Below are positions 44,021 to 54,500 of a DNA stretch of 64,000 nt, in pieces; within the stretch, counting starts at the first letter, position 1; every line of letters starts with the position of its first letter. Below the pieces are notes generated by a model that saw only the letters and a list, made by a program, of their open reading frames with translations, searched no databases and was not told the origin of the DNA. Made by a program: the position numbers and the translations under genes. Location: NCBI GenBank assembly GCA_964036155.1, contig OZ038423.1:61333249-61397248 (forward strand), written 5' to 3'. The stretch is from Diploscapter coronatus (taxonomy: Eukaryota; Nematoda; Chromadorea; Rhabditida; Rhabditidae).

Positions 44021-45019
44021 CTATTTTCCCCATCCGTAGCCGCCTATATGTTCACATTTAAAATATTTTAAAATGCAAATTTTGTTTTTCAATTTGAATT
44101 TAAAAAAAAAAAAATTTCTTTCAAATGTCAAATGTCTGTCACTTATGATGACGAAACTGAGAATCTTTATCATTTGACATTGGAAGATAGTTTGATAAAA
44201 TTCTTTCCCTTGATCCACAAACTTTCAGAATCTCTGAGATCGTCTTAGTGAGGAAAAAACCATTTTGAGGTACTAGAAGAAAGGGTTCCGAAAGTTTCAT
44301 GGATTCGGGTCGATATTCTTAAAGCAAGTTCGATAGATAACTCACCGTAACCACGGCCCCAACCGCCAAAGCCTCTTCCGTAGCCGCCTATATGTTCACA
44401 TTTAAAATATTTTAAAATGCAAATTTTGTTTTTCAATTTGAATTTAAAAAAAAAAAAAAACTTTCCTTCAAATGTCAAATGTCTGTCACTTATGATGACG
44501 AAATTGAGAATCTTTAGCATTCGACATTAGAAGATAGTTCGATAAAATTCTTTCCCTTGATCCACAAACTTTCAGAATCTCTGAGATCGTCTTAGTGAGG
44601 AAAAAACCATTTTGAGGTACTAGAAGAAAAGGTTCCGAAAGTTTCATGGATTCGGGTCGATATTCTTAAAGCAAGTTCGATAGATAACTCACCGTAACCA
44701 CGACCCCATCCTCCGAATCCTCTACCTGAAAATATATTGTCATTTTTCAGGAAACTTCTGAAGAACAAACGCTGTTTGTATAGATACTGACATCGAAACA
44801 CCTAATTTTGAATCTTTCCATGTATAGATTCGCAAGTTTTTCAATTCGATGTCATTATCAGGGATGTCGACAGTGCAAATTTTTTGCACTGCACTGCAAG
44901 ATCGTACCCCAGCCTCCTCCACGACCCCATCCACCATAGCCCCAGGCATCGACTACGAATCCACTGAACAGCGCGAGGAGGACGACCAGCAGGAGCAGTT
45001 TAGACAGTGCGGAATTCAT
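44021..45019 (-). CDS. YGGW-type glycine-rich antimicrobial peptide precursor
   Basis: Four exons: 44908-45019, 44693-44725, 44346-44387 and 44021-44043, joined within glycine codons. The precursor is 69 residues. A signal peptide (SKLLLLVVLLALFSGFVV) is followed by a mature peptide made almost only of Gly, Tyr, Trp, Phe and Arg: WGYGGWGRGGGWG, then two copies of a GRGFGGWGRGYG unit on exons 2 and 3, then a GGYGWGK end. This matches the nematode NLP-29/caenacin-type family, secreted by the epidermis and induced by fungal infection or wounding; the C-terminal GWGK is typical of it. The known family usually encodes its repeats in one or two exons. Here each repeat has its own exon, and exons 2-3 lie in a recent tandem duplication. 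The role is inferred from sequence type only. Confidence 0.85.
44034..44727. repeat. Tandem duplication of a ~345-bp exon-intron unit
   Basis: The first unit, about 44034-44380, is repeated with few differences at about 44381-44727. Both copies share tatatgttcacatttaaaat, an A-run of slightly different length, gtcaaatgtctgtcact and aaaccattttgaggtac. Each unit contains one peptide exon plus its intron. Confidence 0.85.
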
Positions 45020-46646
45020 CGTGGTTGAAATTCTGCAACAAAAACAAATAATAAATGACTTTTGAAAATTACACGGAATACGGTTTTAAAAATTCGAGAA
45101 ATGATACTGTTGTGCATCTTCTGTAAAAAAAAAGGTGCGCATTGCGGTTGAGCTTTTCCCTTTGCGTTTCATTGCGCTCTCCACTCATTGGCATTAGTCA
45201 GCTCTCTCGAAGCTCTTTCTGGAATGCAAAATTGCAGAATTCGAGAAAATCAGTGATAAATGAAAGAGGAGATGACAAAGTGACCGCTAAAATCAGAACC
45301 AAGACTCAATTGCGCGGTCGTCTGGCCTTGGGAAAACTGAAACGCAATCGCTTTTGAAGGGAGTTTTTATCTGCTACGGATGCGAAGTAAATATAAAGCA
45401 CACGAAAGTAGGACGTAGCAACGAATTCAACGAACTTGTGTATCACGTGTCGGGTTGAAAGAGAAAAAAACCGAAAAATGGAAAGATATCAGTTAGTAGA
45501 GGGAGGCCACACGTAACTACATGATCAAAGACGAGATGCAACGGAAATAGATCGAGAGAATGATCTTAGATATTTAGAAAAATGGACTTAGGGTCCTGGA
45601 AAATGATAAATTTGCAAGACCGTCATCAGAAGGAGCTTCGAAATTTTTTAAATTCTAAAAAGATCGAAACTCAGAAATTCTTGAATCATGGCTAAAGGAA
45701 TCAGATGCACCTTTTGCTGTTAATTTCAGCATCTTACAATGACGAATAATTATCAATGATTTGAAAGAATGTTACTTTTTGATTATTATACATACCATTA
45801 AGGAAGGCTAGTCAAAATCGAGAAATTGAAAAATACGTATGAGCAAGTAAAATCGACGAATATTCAAGAATTCGTTAATGTGACTGCGAGATAACCCTTT
45901 ATATACTTGGGGATTTTCTCGGCAAATCAATCATGTAAATAAAAACGCGTCATGTTCGGCGAATGACCTGCAACTAGTGGCTGCTGACTGCTAGTGGAAA
46001 TGGGGAATAACCTTGATCTATAAATGGAGAAGGACAGAATAGATCAGCACCATCTGCGTCACTCACTGAAGATATCTCAAACGATATGCCTGACCCATCT
46101 TTTTATCATTGGGTCGGATTCTCTATAACCTCCCATATCGATATCCTTCCATAAAGATGATAGATCTGCATCATATGCATAGATTCATAAATTTGTCATT
46201 AGTGATGCAGGATTTCTTACGTCATCTGAAACTTGAATGATCAAAAAACTAATTCACTTGTCAGATTTCTATAATATTGAAAGCTTATTCATTCTTCCTT
46301 TTACCAGTCAATATTTTTGAGCTCAATAACAAAAGCTATCCAATTATTACGAGAATCTTGGAGTTCTTGTAAAATCTGAAACTTCTAATCAACGATGTAG
46401 AACTCCGTACACCATCTGAATGTGAATCTAAAACTTAATGATCAAGAAACTAACACAACCTATTCGATTTACTATAGGACATTTGCACTACTACTACTAC
46501 TACTGCTACATTGATCGCCCTTAAAAGGTACTTTTCATTTCAAAAGCATTAAATTGGTGGTAAGGTGGATGATGATTCATTGTGATAATATCAAAGATAT
46601 GGGTGTGAAGCATCAATATTTGAATAAATGATTGTAAAGTAAATTC
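45020..46646. other. Upstream region of the antimicrobial peptide gene; no gene confirmed
   Basis: It holds several GATA-type words. A plus-strand TATAAA-like site (ctataaatgg, 46018-46027) sits in a GC-richer context with no convincing frame after it. A 71-codon plus frame at 45142-45357 lacks support. An (ACT)n microsatellite is listed separately. Confidence 0.35.
46486..46507. repeat. (ACT)n microsatellite
   Basis: About seven tandem ACT triplets with one substitution toward the 3' end (actactactactactactgct). Confidence 0.8.
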
Positions 46647-46984
46647 ATACTCTCTTCCCAAATCGACGAGACCTTTGTCGATGCGATTCGCGCCACTCGG
46701 ATTCTATCGTCATCCACGAGAGCGGCTATATGATGTTTCTCTCTGCTCTCTCACGAAGACGCACTACCTTCTCATTACGTAGTCTGGGGTGGGACCTAAA
46801 TAAAAATTACTGTCACAGTAATCGAGATAGTATTTTTTTATTGTGACAGTAATTTTTATTTAGGCCCCACTCCTGATGTAAGAGCGAATAGGTAAGGTGC
46901 GATGCAGTCGCTCACGAGCGACGACAAAACCTGAGCAATGCAAATCGTACAGGCAAAGGTTTCGTCGATTTGGGAAATGAGTAT
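46647..46984. mobile_element. 338-bp full-length foldback element
   Basis: The two halves are inverted copies. The outer arms match at TTCCCAAATCGACGA(g/a)ACCTTTG against its reverse complement near 46955-46978. The inner arms CCTAAATAAAAATTACTGTC and GACAGTAATTTTTATTTAGG pair exactly. The centre is a short loop near 46828-46848. It encodes no protein, so it is a non-autonomous palindromic transposon (MITE). Confidence 0.75.
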
Positions 46985-48195
46985 TTTAATCAAACATTAT
47001 GCACCCACGAATTAGAATCTTCAGAGCAGTGCATATGAATAATCGCTTGAACTACTTTTCAGATCTAGCTTTTCTTACGCTAAATTGACCGGAACAATAA
47101 TTTTATTGAGATTTTAAAGATAAATTGAGCAACGAAATTATGTACGTAGACTAACAAGTGAATAAAGAAAACAAAATAAAATAACAGAAATTGCAACATT
47201 GCACAGATACGTGAAAATGTGCAGCTTTACATGGCACGTATAGAGATGCTAAATGAATTTGTGGAATTGATATCTTTCATGATTATCAATCAGGAACCCG
47301 ACAAGGTGGGTCGGAAATGTCTAACGCATAATTAAAATACTAATTTTGGCTTTCTGGCATCTCTAGATATGCATAACAAAACACTCGTATATACAAACGA
47401 TATTGTACAATGAAAGACAGCTTGATCCTCCAAAAACAATGCATGTACACCAAGATTGAGCAAGGCAGGTGTGTGGCGGGATGGTACATCGCAAATTGAC
47501 AAAAAATTGTAACTTCTAAATTTGAATAACCCAAATTCGATTAGAATAAAACGAACTCACACTTTACACGATAAGTTGATTCTCAATGTGTCCATTATTT
47601 AAGCAGCGAATTCTCATTTTGCAATTCGATCAAAATACCTCTCCTGAGCCAGAAGGTTGTCTTCATCAAATTTCGCTGTAGGATTTTCAATAAGTCTAGA
47701 GCAAGGTGAGTATTGCTCCTTCTTTTTAAATTTATTTCTGATCGTTTTAATCAATCCAAACACCATAACAAACGGGCTAGATAAGCATGTTAGTAATCTT
47801 AATTTTGATGGTCCCTCCTTATAGCCAGTTCTGAAATAGGGAAAAGATGAAGATGGAGATAATCGTATTTCTACGATATGATGAACATTTCATTCAAATA
47901 AAAAGTGAAAATCGTAATTTTAACTATTTATTATATTGTACGAATAGAATTATAACATCTAGGGCGGGAATACTTTTCCTTTATGTATAATTATTAAATC
48001 AAGCATTTAGAATTTTTCTAGAAAACCACCAGTTTTAAAATTAAGATGGATGGTTTTTTAATTTTTTAATTCATCCAAGGCGTAATGAATGAAGCCTCCG
48101 CTGCGCAACTCATCGAGTCAGCATGCCGTTAATTTAACATAATCAGTTACTAATGTTAAATTTTCATAATTAAGCAATTTGATCTAACATAAATC
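46985..48195. other. Intergenic, no supported gene
   Basis: AT-rich. A possible exon at about 47590-47705 has splice-like borders on both strands (plus: ends at gtgagt; minus: between cctacag and gtattt), so its direction and reality are undecided. Confidence 0.3.
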
Positions 48196-49260
48196 TTACT
48201 CTCTACAGCAGCAACACCAGCAGCAAATCAGGCATAGGCACGACATGAAGCTTAGCACGAAAAATGCAACGATGTACGCGGGTATCACCTAGAATGTCGC
48301 ATTTAATATCATCATTCAAAATATGCAGTTCAGGCAAACTCAGCAAAGCGAGTATGATCATCCCTTCATTCGGTCTCGTTAATTGAATTAATCTATCAAA
48401 GAACTAATCCCATTTTAAAAATCGATCTCACCTGTATCCGCACACAGCAATCAGAAACTCCACAGCATTCATAATAATATAATAAATTTGATGGACCTAA
48501 ATTTTAGTTTTAAGATAAATTTTTTAGCATAACGATTTGAATTCCTCGCGAATTTGAAGGTTGGAATAACATCTTTCCTTCGTTCATACTGTTTCTCTTA
48601 TGGTCGCGAAGAGTTCAAATGCATTTTATTAATATTTTGATTACTAATTCATGCATGCTCATGCAGCTATTATACTTAGGGTCCGCAAGTATTTAGCGAA
48701 ATTGAAGATAGCATTTAAAAAAAAACCTATGCCATTAAATCGGGCCTGTTTTGGGAAGCAACGAGCAGGGTTTTTCCCAAACCGATACTCCTACCAAAAG
48801 TACACAATACATAATTTTTTATAGGAGTATCGGTTTGGAAAAAGAAAAACTGCTCATTGCTTCCTAAAACAGATTCAATTTAATGGCATAGATTTTAAAT
48901 GCTATCTTCAATTTCGCAAAATACTTGCGGACCCTATTCCAGTTTATCATGAGGCCTTTCTACGCTACATTTCTAAGCCGAACGATGGATTGGTTCTGAA
49001 GCAGGTATGTTTACAAGGTGATGGGGTAAATTTTCCATATAGTGAAGTGCGGTGCGGTGTGTCAATTTATTGCATTCTCAACATTCTTTCTTTGAAGCTT
49101 CCTTACATTTATTGGTGGGGCAATCGACTCCAGGCTTCAGCCATCCATTATCCTCTAATTTCGATGATCGTTCATGTCTTTGATGAATTGTATGCGATCC
49201 AATTGCAGTTATACATATTGAGAAAATTATTATTTTACATACGGTTAGTTTAAATGGCAT
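48196..49260 (-). CDS. Shisa/VOPP1-like cysteine-rich single-pass membrane protein
   Basis: Three exons join in frame: about 49094-49260, 48449-48517 and about 48196-48289. The start chosen is MPFKLTVCK at 49260, which begins a signal peptide (IIIFSICITAIG). The lumenal domain has cysteines in the order CPTNKC, KKEC, YYYECCG and DCC, the CC pattern of the Shisa/VOPP1/WBP1 superfamily. The membrane segment follows (IPAYIVAFFVLSFMSC), and the protein ends in a dense cysteine tail (CLCLICCWCCCCRE). These are type I membrane proteins of the endosomal or ER system, often recruiting WW-domain ligases, but no PPxY is visible here. The cysteine joining exons 1 and 2 is formed by the splice (T + GT). 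Intron 1 contains the foldback at 48679-48934. An in-frame ATG at 49395 is a less likely start. Confidence 0.65.
48679..48934. mobile_element. 256-bp foldback element flanked by TA
   Basis: Arms of more than 100 bases pair: GGGTCCGCAAGTATTT at the left against AAATACTTGCGGACCC at the right, and further in AAACCGATACTCCTA against TAGGAGTATCGGTTT. TA on both sides fits a Tc1/mariner-type target site. It is non-coding and lies in an intron of the Shisa-like gene. Confidence 0.8.
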
Positions 49261-49429
49261 AAAAACTCTTATATCACTCATGTTGAAGTTTGATGAACCG
49301 TTTTCGTCTAATTTACCTAAATAAATCAATATTATTACATCAACAATAATTAGAAACGAAAACGAATAATGTGTACACAAATTAGCGTTCACCATACTTA
49401 AACATGCGAATTGCGAACATTATTTTATA

Positions 49430-50683
49430 TCAGGTTGGTGCATAATTAATGTCCCAAAAATTGACATGAAAATTTTTAATCATATCTTTATTTCTACTTA
49501 GGTTCAATCAATGATATAATCACCTAAGTTATCAACAACAGTAGTCCAACGAATGGGGAGATCACTGATTCCTTTGGCCCAGAACTCGAGCAGCTGGGAG
49601 TCGAAAAAGTCGGAGAGAGCCAATTTTGGGTCTTCATACTTCGCGAACGATTTACTCGCTAGGAACTGTTTTAAAGGATGGAACAGGTGATAGCTGGAAA
49701 GCGCGAAGTCAGGAGAATACAGTGGGTGGGAAACCGTCTCCCAGCCCAGGTTCACCAGCGTTTGCTGCGTCTCTTTTGCGACATGAAGGCGGTCATTGTC
49801 ATGGAGGGGTGGACATTTTCACTTCTCGGCTGATTTTCTCGGGTAGTTTGAGCAAATTTCTTGAGCTGATGGGTGTAGATGGAAGCGGTGACTGTGGTGT
49901 CTTGCGACAGCAGCTCCCAGTACAGCATGTCTCTCGCGTCCCACCAGCAGCACAGGAGAAACCTGTGTGAGTGATGGTCGGGCTTCGGAACAGCTGGCGG
50001 CTCATCTCCGCGCGGGATCCAGACAGCATGTTCGGTGGCGTTATCGTAGAGGATCCAGCTATCATCTCCAGTCACCAGATCCTCGAGAAACTCCTTGCAG
50101 TGAGGGTGGAGGAGAAGAGACTGACAGGTGTTCATTCGACACTATTTTCGAGAATCAGGGAGGCTGTTGGAGATCCATCGAGCGAGAACTCTGTGGTAGC
50201 CAAGATCGTCGAGATGGCGTATGATGGTGTAATAGCAACATCTGAATGTAGTCGCCAATTCACAAGTGCTCGCTTCGGGATTCGCCTTAATAGCACGCAG
50301 CAATTCGTCCTCATTTACGAATGAAGGGCGGCTAAGGTGGCCTCCGCTTTGACAACCCATATCTCCCGACCCGAAGCGATTGAACTAGCAAGTGACGGTG
50401 CGTTCGAAAGCTGTGCCCTCGCCGAACATTCTAGCAATATTTCGGGTCGCCGCTGCCGCGTTGGAGCTGCATCGCCACTCGTAGAAGATGACCATATGAA
50501 ACTGACCATGAGCACAAAAGGCATTTCTGTGCCAACTAACTCAGACGCTGTGATTCTAGACTTATATATGGGTAGCTTAGACACTTGGCTACTAGTGTCC
50601 GATACTTGCCAAGTGATGACACCTACTGACTAAAAAATAATAAATGATAAAAATTTTGGGACACTAATTATGCACCAACCTGA
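49430..50683 (-). mobile_element. Mariner transposon, 1254 bp
   Basis: The ends TCAGGTTGGTGCATAATTA and TAATTATGCACCAACCTGA are perfect inverted repeats followed by further imperfect pairing, with TA on each side as the target duplication. The length and the one transposase region on the minus strand are standard for mariner. Confidence 0.92.
49504..50505 (-). pseudogene. Disabled mariner transposase
   Basis: Fragments in more than one minus-strand frame together cover a mariner transposase: a helix-turn-helix part (NEDELLRAIKANPEASTCEL), a central part with TGDDSWILYDN and CWWDARDMLYWELL, and a C-terminal part with HPLYSPDFALSSYHLF. Damage seen: an in-frame TAG at 50385-50387, a frame change near 50135, another near 49800 between the centre and the HDN motif, and loss of the third catalytic aspartate of the D,D34D triad (SSYHLF where SDYHLF is expected). 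It cannot encode an active enzyme. Confidence 0.85.
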
Positions 50684-51582
50684 TAAAATTGGAAGAAACT
50701 CAATATTTGAAAATTTTCGACTATCTGATGAACTACTTATTTATATAGACCGTTTTTTTCTATTACCTCTACTATATTTCACCTGATAAAGGCATAAAAT
50801 TTTGAAAGTGATAAAATAGTAAGCATCTGAGGATCTCGACTTAGTATTAATTGGAAAAAAAAATAGATTACACTTCAGTGCTGATGGATACTAATTTCTT
50901 ATCAGTTAGTTCTATAATAGTCAACAAGCCCACTTCTTATTCATATCAGTTATAGGATAGGCACTATTTGAAAATAAATGAGCATCTAAAATTTCGAGAA
51001 AATTCTATGTATAAATGACTTTAACAACTCGTTTAAATGAAAATAATTTCATAAGTCAATCAATTCTTCAATTATTTTTATTTATTATTGAGGAATTTTA
51101 TTGATTCACATTATTTATGACTCGTGGAGAGATTTTTACATACCATTTAAAAGACATGCATTTATCATTGTTTTGAAACTTGAATTTAGCATCATGCAAC
51201 AACTTTTCAAGCTCAAACCGAATGATTTCCTATTCAAATTGAAAATTCCCTTTCAGAATATTATAGCGTGCCCCTAAAATAATAATCTGCAAGTTTAGTT
51301 TCCAATCTTCTAGCTTTACTGTTGTCAAGTCACAAGTTTTCTTCTTTCTGATAACGTTAATTTTTACCATTCGTTAGAATGAGCAACGTTATGCTGCTAA
51401 ATATTCGATAACACACTATTTCCAAAATGTATTTTCCCGCATTTTCAACTTTTAGCCCCAAATATGATCTTCAACTTTTATGAAAACACTTTTTTTTATT
51501 TTATAATTCTCGTCATTTATGATTTTTTGTTTGTCATTCAATTTACCCTTTAATAAATAAAAATTTAGGTTTAATAAGAGGG
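50684..51582. other. Upstream region of the Hsp70-like gene
   Basis: AT-rich, no gene. No clear heat-shock element array (nGAAnnTTCn repeats) or TATA box was recognised near 51583, which argues for constitutive or non-heat-shock control, though this is weak evidence. A TTTAG acceptor-like site lies 15 bases before the ATG. Confidence 0.35.
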
Positions 51583-54500
51583 ATGGAAGAGGAAGTGATC
51601 GGGATCGATTTAGGAACAACTTACTCATGCGCAGCTTACGTCGATGAAAGCGGAACGCCGAAAATCATCGTTAATAGCTTTGGTTTGATTTATTAACAAA
51701 TAATCAATCACATACAAATACATTCCTTCAAACCCACTTAAATATTTTCTCTATTTGCACTATATTTTGTCATAGTCAATGACGAAGCGATAAATAAGCG
51801 ATTAGATAGTTATCGCTAATAGCTTCAGTTAGGCTTTAAAATCAATAATCAGGACGATTTTACCCACGCAATATTTATTTTAAATGCATCACAAATTTTT
51901 GATACAATCAATAAAAATGAATGTAATAAGTCGATGAAAATTCATCATTAATAGCTTTGGTTAGGTTTAAAGATCAGTAGAAATTTAGATAAACGTCATT
52001 TTTTTTTTCTAATTTTACTTCATGATATTTCTTTCGAATGCCCTATAAATATCGACACAATCAATGATGTTTCTTGATAGCATGCCATTTGAACGTTAGG
52101 AGATGACATGAAAGAATTGATAAAATAGCGTATTACGCAATCCTTATGATATGATTTCGAAATAAACATTTCAATAAAATAGCAATATGTGAAAATTTCA
52201 AAATATCACGAAATTTAACAATAAGTATTATTTTGTTAGGAACATGCACGACCCCTTCCGTAGTGGCATATGATAATGAAGGGAAGGTCCTGGTTGGAGA
52301 AGCTGCGTTGCAATCCGCTGTTGATCCGAAGAACATTATCTATGGTGCGCAAATAGTTTTTAAAAACCAATAAATATCGATTTTTCTAGATTCGAAAAGA
52401 ATGATCGGTCGACAATTTATCGACAAACCGATCCAAGATGATATGAAATTGTGGCCTTTCAAAGTCGTGGATCAAATGGTGAATGGAGTTTTATAAAAAT
52501 GTAAATGTAAATGCATTCACAGTAACAGATGATTAAGTTTCAAACTCAAATGCAAATAAAACTTGATCGTTCTAATTAAATTTAATTCTATGCTGACATT
52601 TCAGGGCAAGCCACACGTAATAGTCAACATTAATGACCTAGAAAAACTAGTCGCACCGGAAGAGGTTTCCGCGGAAATCCTGAAAGAGATCAGAGCAAAC
52701 GCTGAAGTGAGTCATGTGCAATATTTCAAAATCACGATTATAAAAAGCGAATAATATTCCTCACAAACACAGAGTGATAAGACGGTATTATCGTTAAATA
52801 GAACTAAAATGGTATCATAGCTATTTTAGAACTTCCTCATGATATAAACACATTACACAATCCAACATTTTATTTCATGAAATTGTTGGCAGTATTCCAA
52901 AAAAGTAATTGGAAGAATTCATGAAATGCAAAAAATGGATGAGAAAATATTCCAGCAATATTTGATCAATAAAGCTTAAAATGGAAAACATACATCAAAT
53001 GCTAAAATTACTAAATTAAATTCAGCATTCGCTGGGAAAGAAAATATCAAGGGCTGTGATCACTGTCCCTGCCTACTTTGACAACAAGCAGCGTCAAGAA
53101 ACGATGAACGCCGCTGAAAAAGCCGGGCTGACTGTGCTTCGTCTAGTCAGTGAGCCGACGGCCGCTGCAATTGCCTACAACCTGTCGAACCAAATCGACG
53201 ACAACATTTTAATCTACGATCTGGGAGGGGGTAAAATTTTACTCGCCATGAAAAGTTATCTTGAAAATGCATGGGCTAGTGTTGGTCTTAGAAAATTTCT
53301 GTTCATCCTATGTCTTGAGAAATATAAAAGTTTGAAATTTGAAAATTATTCCAATCTTTTTAATTTAGGCACTTTCGACGTTTCCATCGTCAAAAGCCAT
53401 TCAGGGAAGAAGCTTCTTGTACTAGCTATTCAGGGACACACTCATTTGGGTCAGCTTCGGATTAATAATTGAAAAAAACAAGTCTCGAATTTTAGGCGGT
53501 CAAGATTTCGACCAAGGCATCATGGAGTATGCACTCGAAGAATTCAAGAGCGAAGGCAAGAGTTTCCCTGAAGATCGACCTAAGGCAATGAAACGACTTC
53601 GTACTGCTTGCATGGAGGCAAAGCACAAGTTGACGTTCCAGGATAAGCCTTATGAAATCCAGGTAGAAATTTTGGGAGAGCAAATTAAGGGAAACTATAA
53701 ATTAACTGTTTGTTACTTTTGCCTCATAAATCCACTAAAATTGTTAATCAATCATATGATTTTTATTAATTGTTATCATTCAGATCGAATGCGAAGGCGC
53801 CGTTTACACCTGTATGCTCACAAAGGAGAAACTAGAGGAAATCTGCGGTCCGAAAATTCGAGGCACTTTAGACGTGATCGACCAAGCTTTAAAAATGGCA
53901 GAACTGAAAGAGGACCAGATAAAATATGTGGTAGGTTTCAAATTATTCCAGTACCAATAATAACAAAAAATTTGATTTCATTTAGTCATTTTCGATCATC
54001 TTGGATTTATTTGTTAGAAATAAAAAATCAGTTATTATGGAAGAATGCTGACGCTTATCCCAATCGTCGATTTTCCATTTTAGCTTCTCGTCGGTGGGTC
54101 GACTCGAATTCCCCTTGTCCAAAATTTGTTGAAGGAGAAGTTTGGCGGTGAGCACAAAATGCTGCACGGAATCAACCCCGACCACGCTGTGGCGCATGGA
54201 GCGGCTATCTACGCACACATGCTGAAAAAAGTAACTCCTGTAAGAAACCTTCAGAAGCGACGATTTGGATTTTGCGCAACTTTTCTACGTAGAAACTTCG
54301 TCACTTGTTTTGGCTAGGCAAGAATAGGATGTCCTTTCCCTACACTATTTCTTAGCATGCGACGAAGGTTTTAGGTGGCGAGCTTACGGAAAATTCAAGT
54401 TGCCTCAAAAACCAGAGGAGAGAGAATTTTAGGAGCCGAAGCCTCGCATCAAAGATCCAGAAACTAAACCGGCAACCACAATTTCAGCACCTGTTCCACC

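Noticed and set aside
45142..45357. 71-codon plus frame upstream of the antimicrobial peptide gene
   Set aside because: No domain, no splice context, and it overlaps the presumed promoter of the divergent peptide gene.
51568..51580. ggtttaataag before the Hsp70 ATG resembles the start of the SL1 leader
   Set aside because: Only the first eight bases match and there is no Sm site or donor after them; coincidence is more likely than an SL RNA gene.
53522..54151. 209-codon plus open frame at the Hsp70 locus
   Set aside because: Only its first part is Hsp70 exon 7; the rest reads through an intron and the next exon out of frame.
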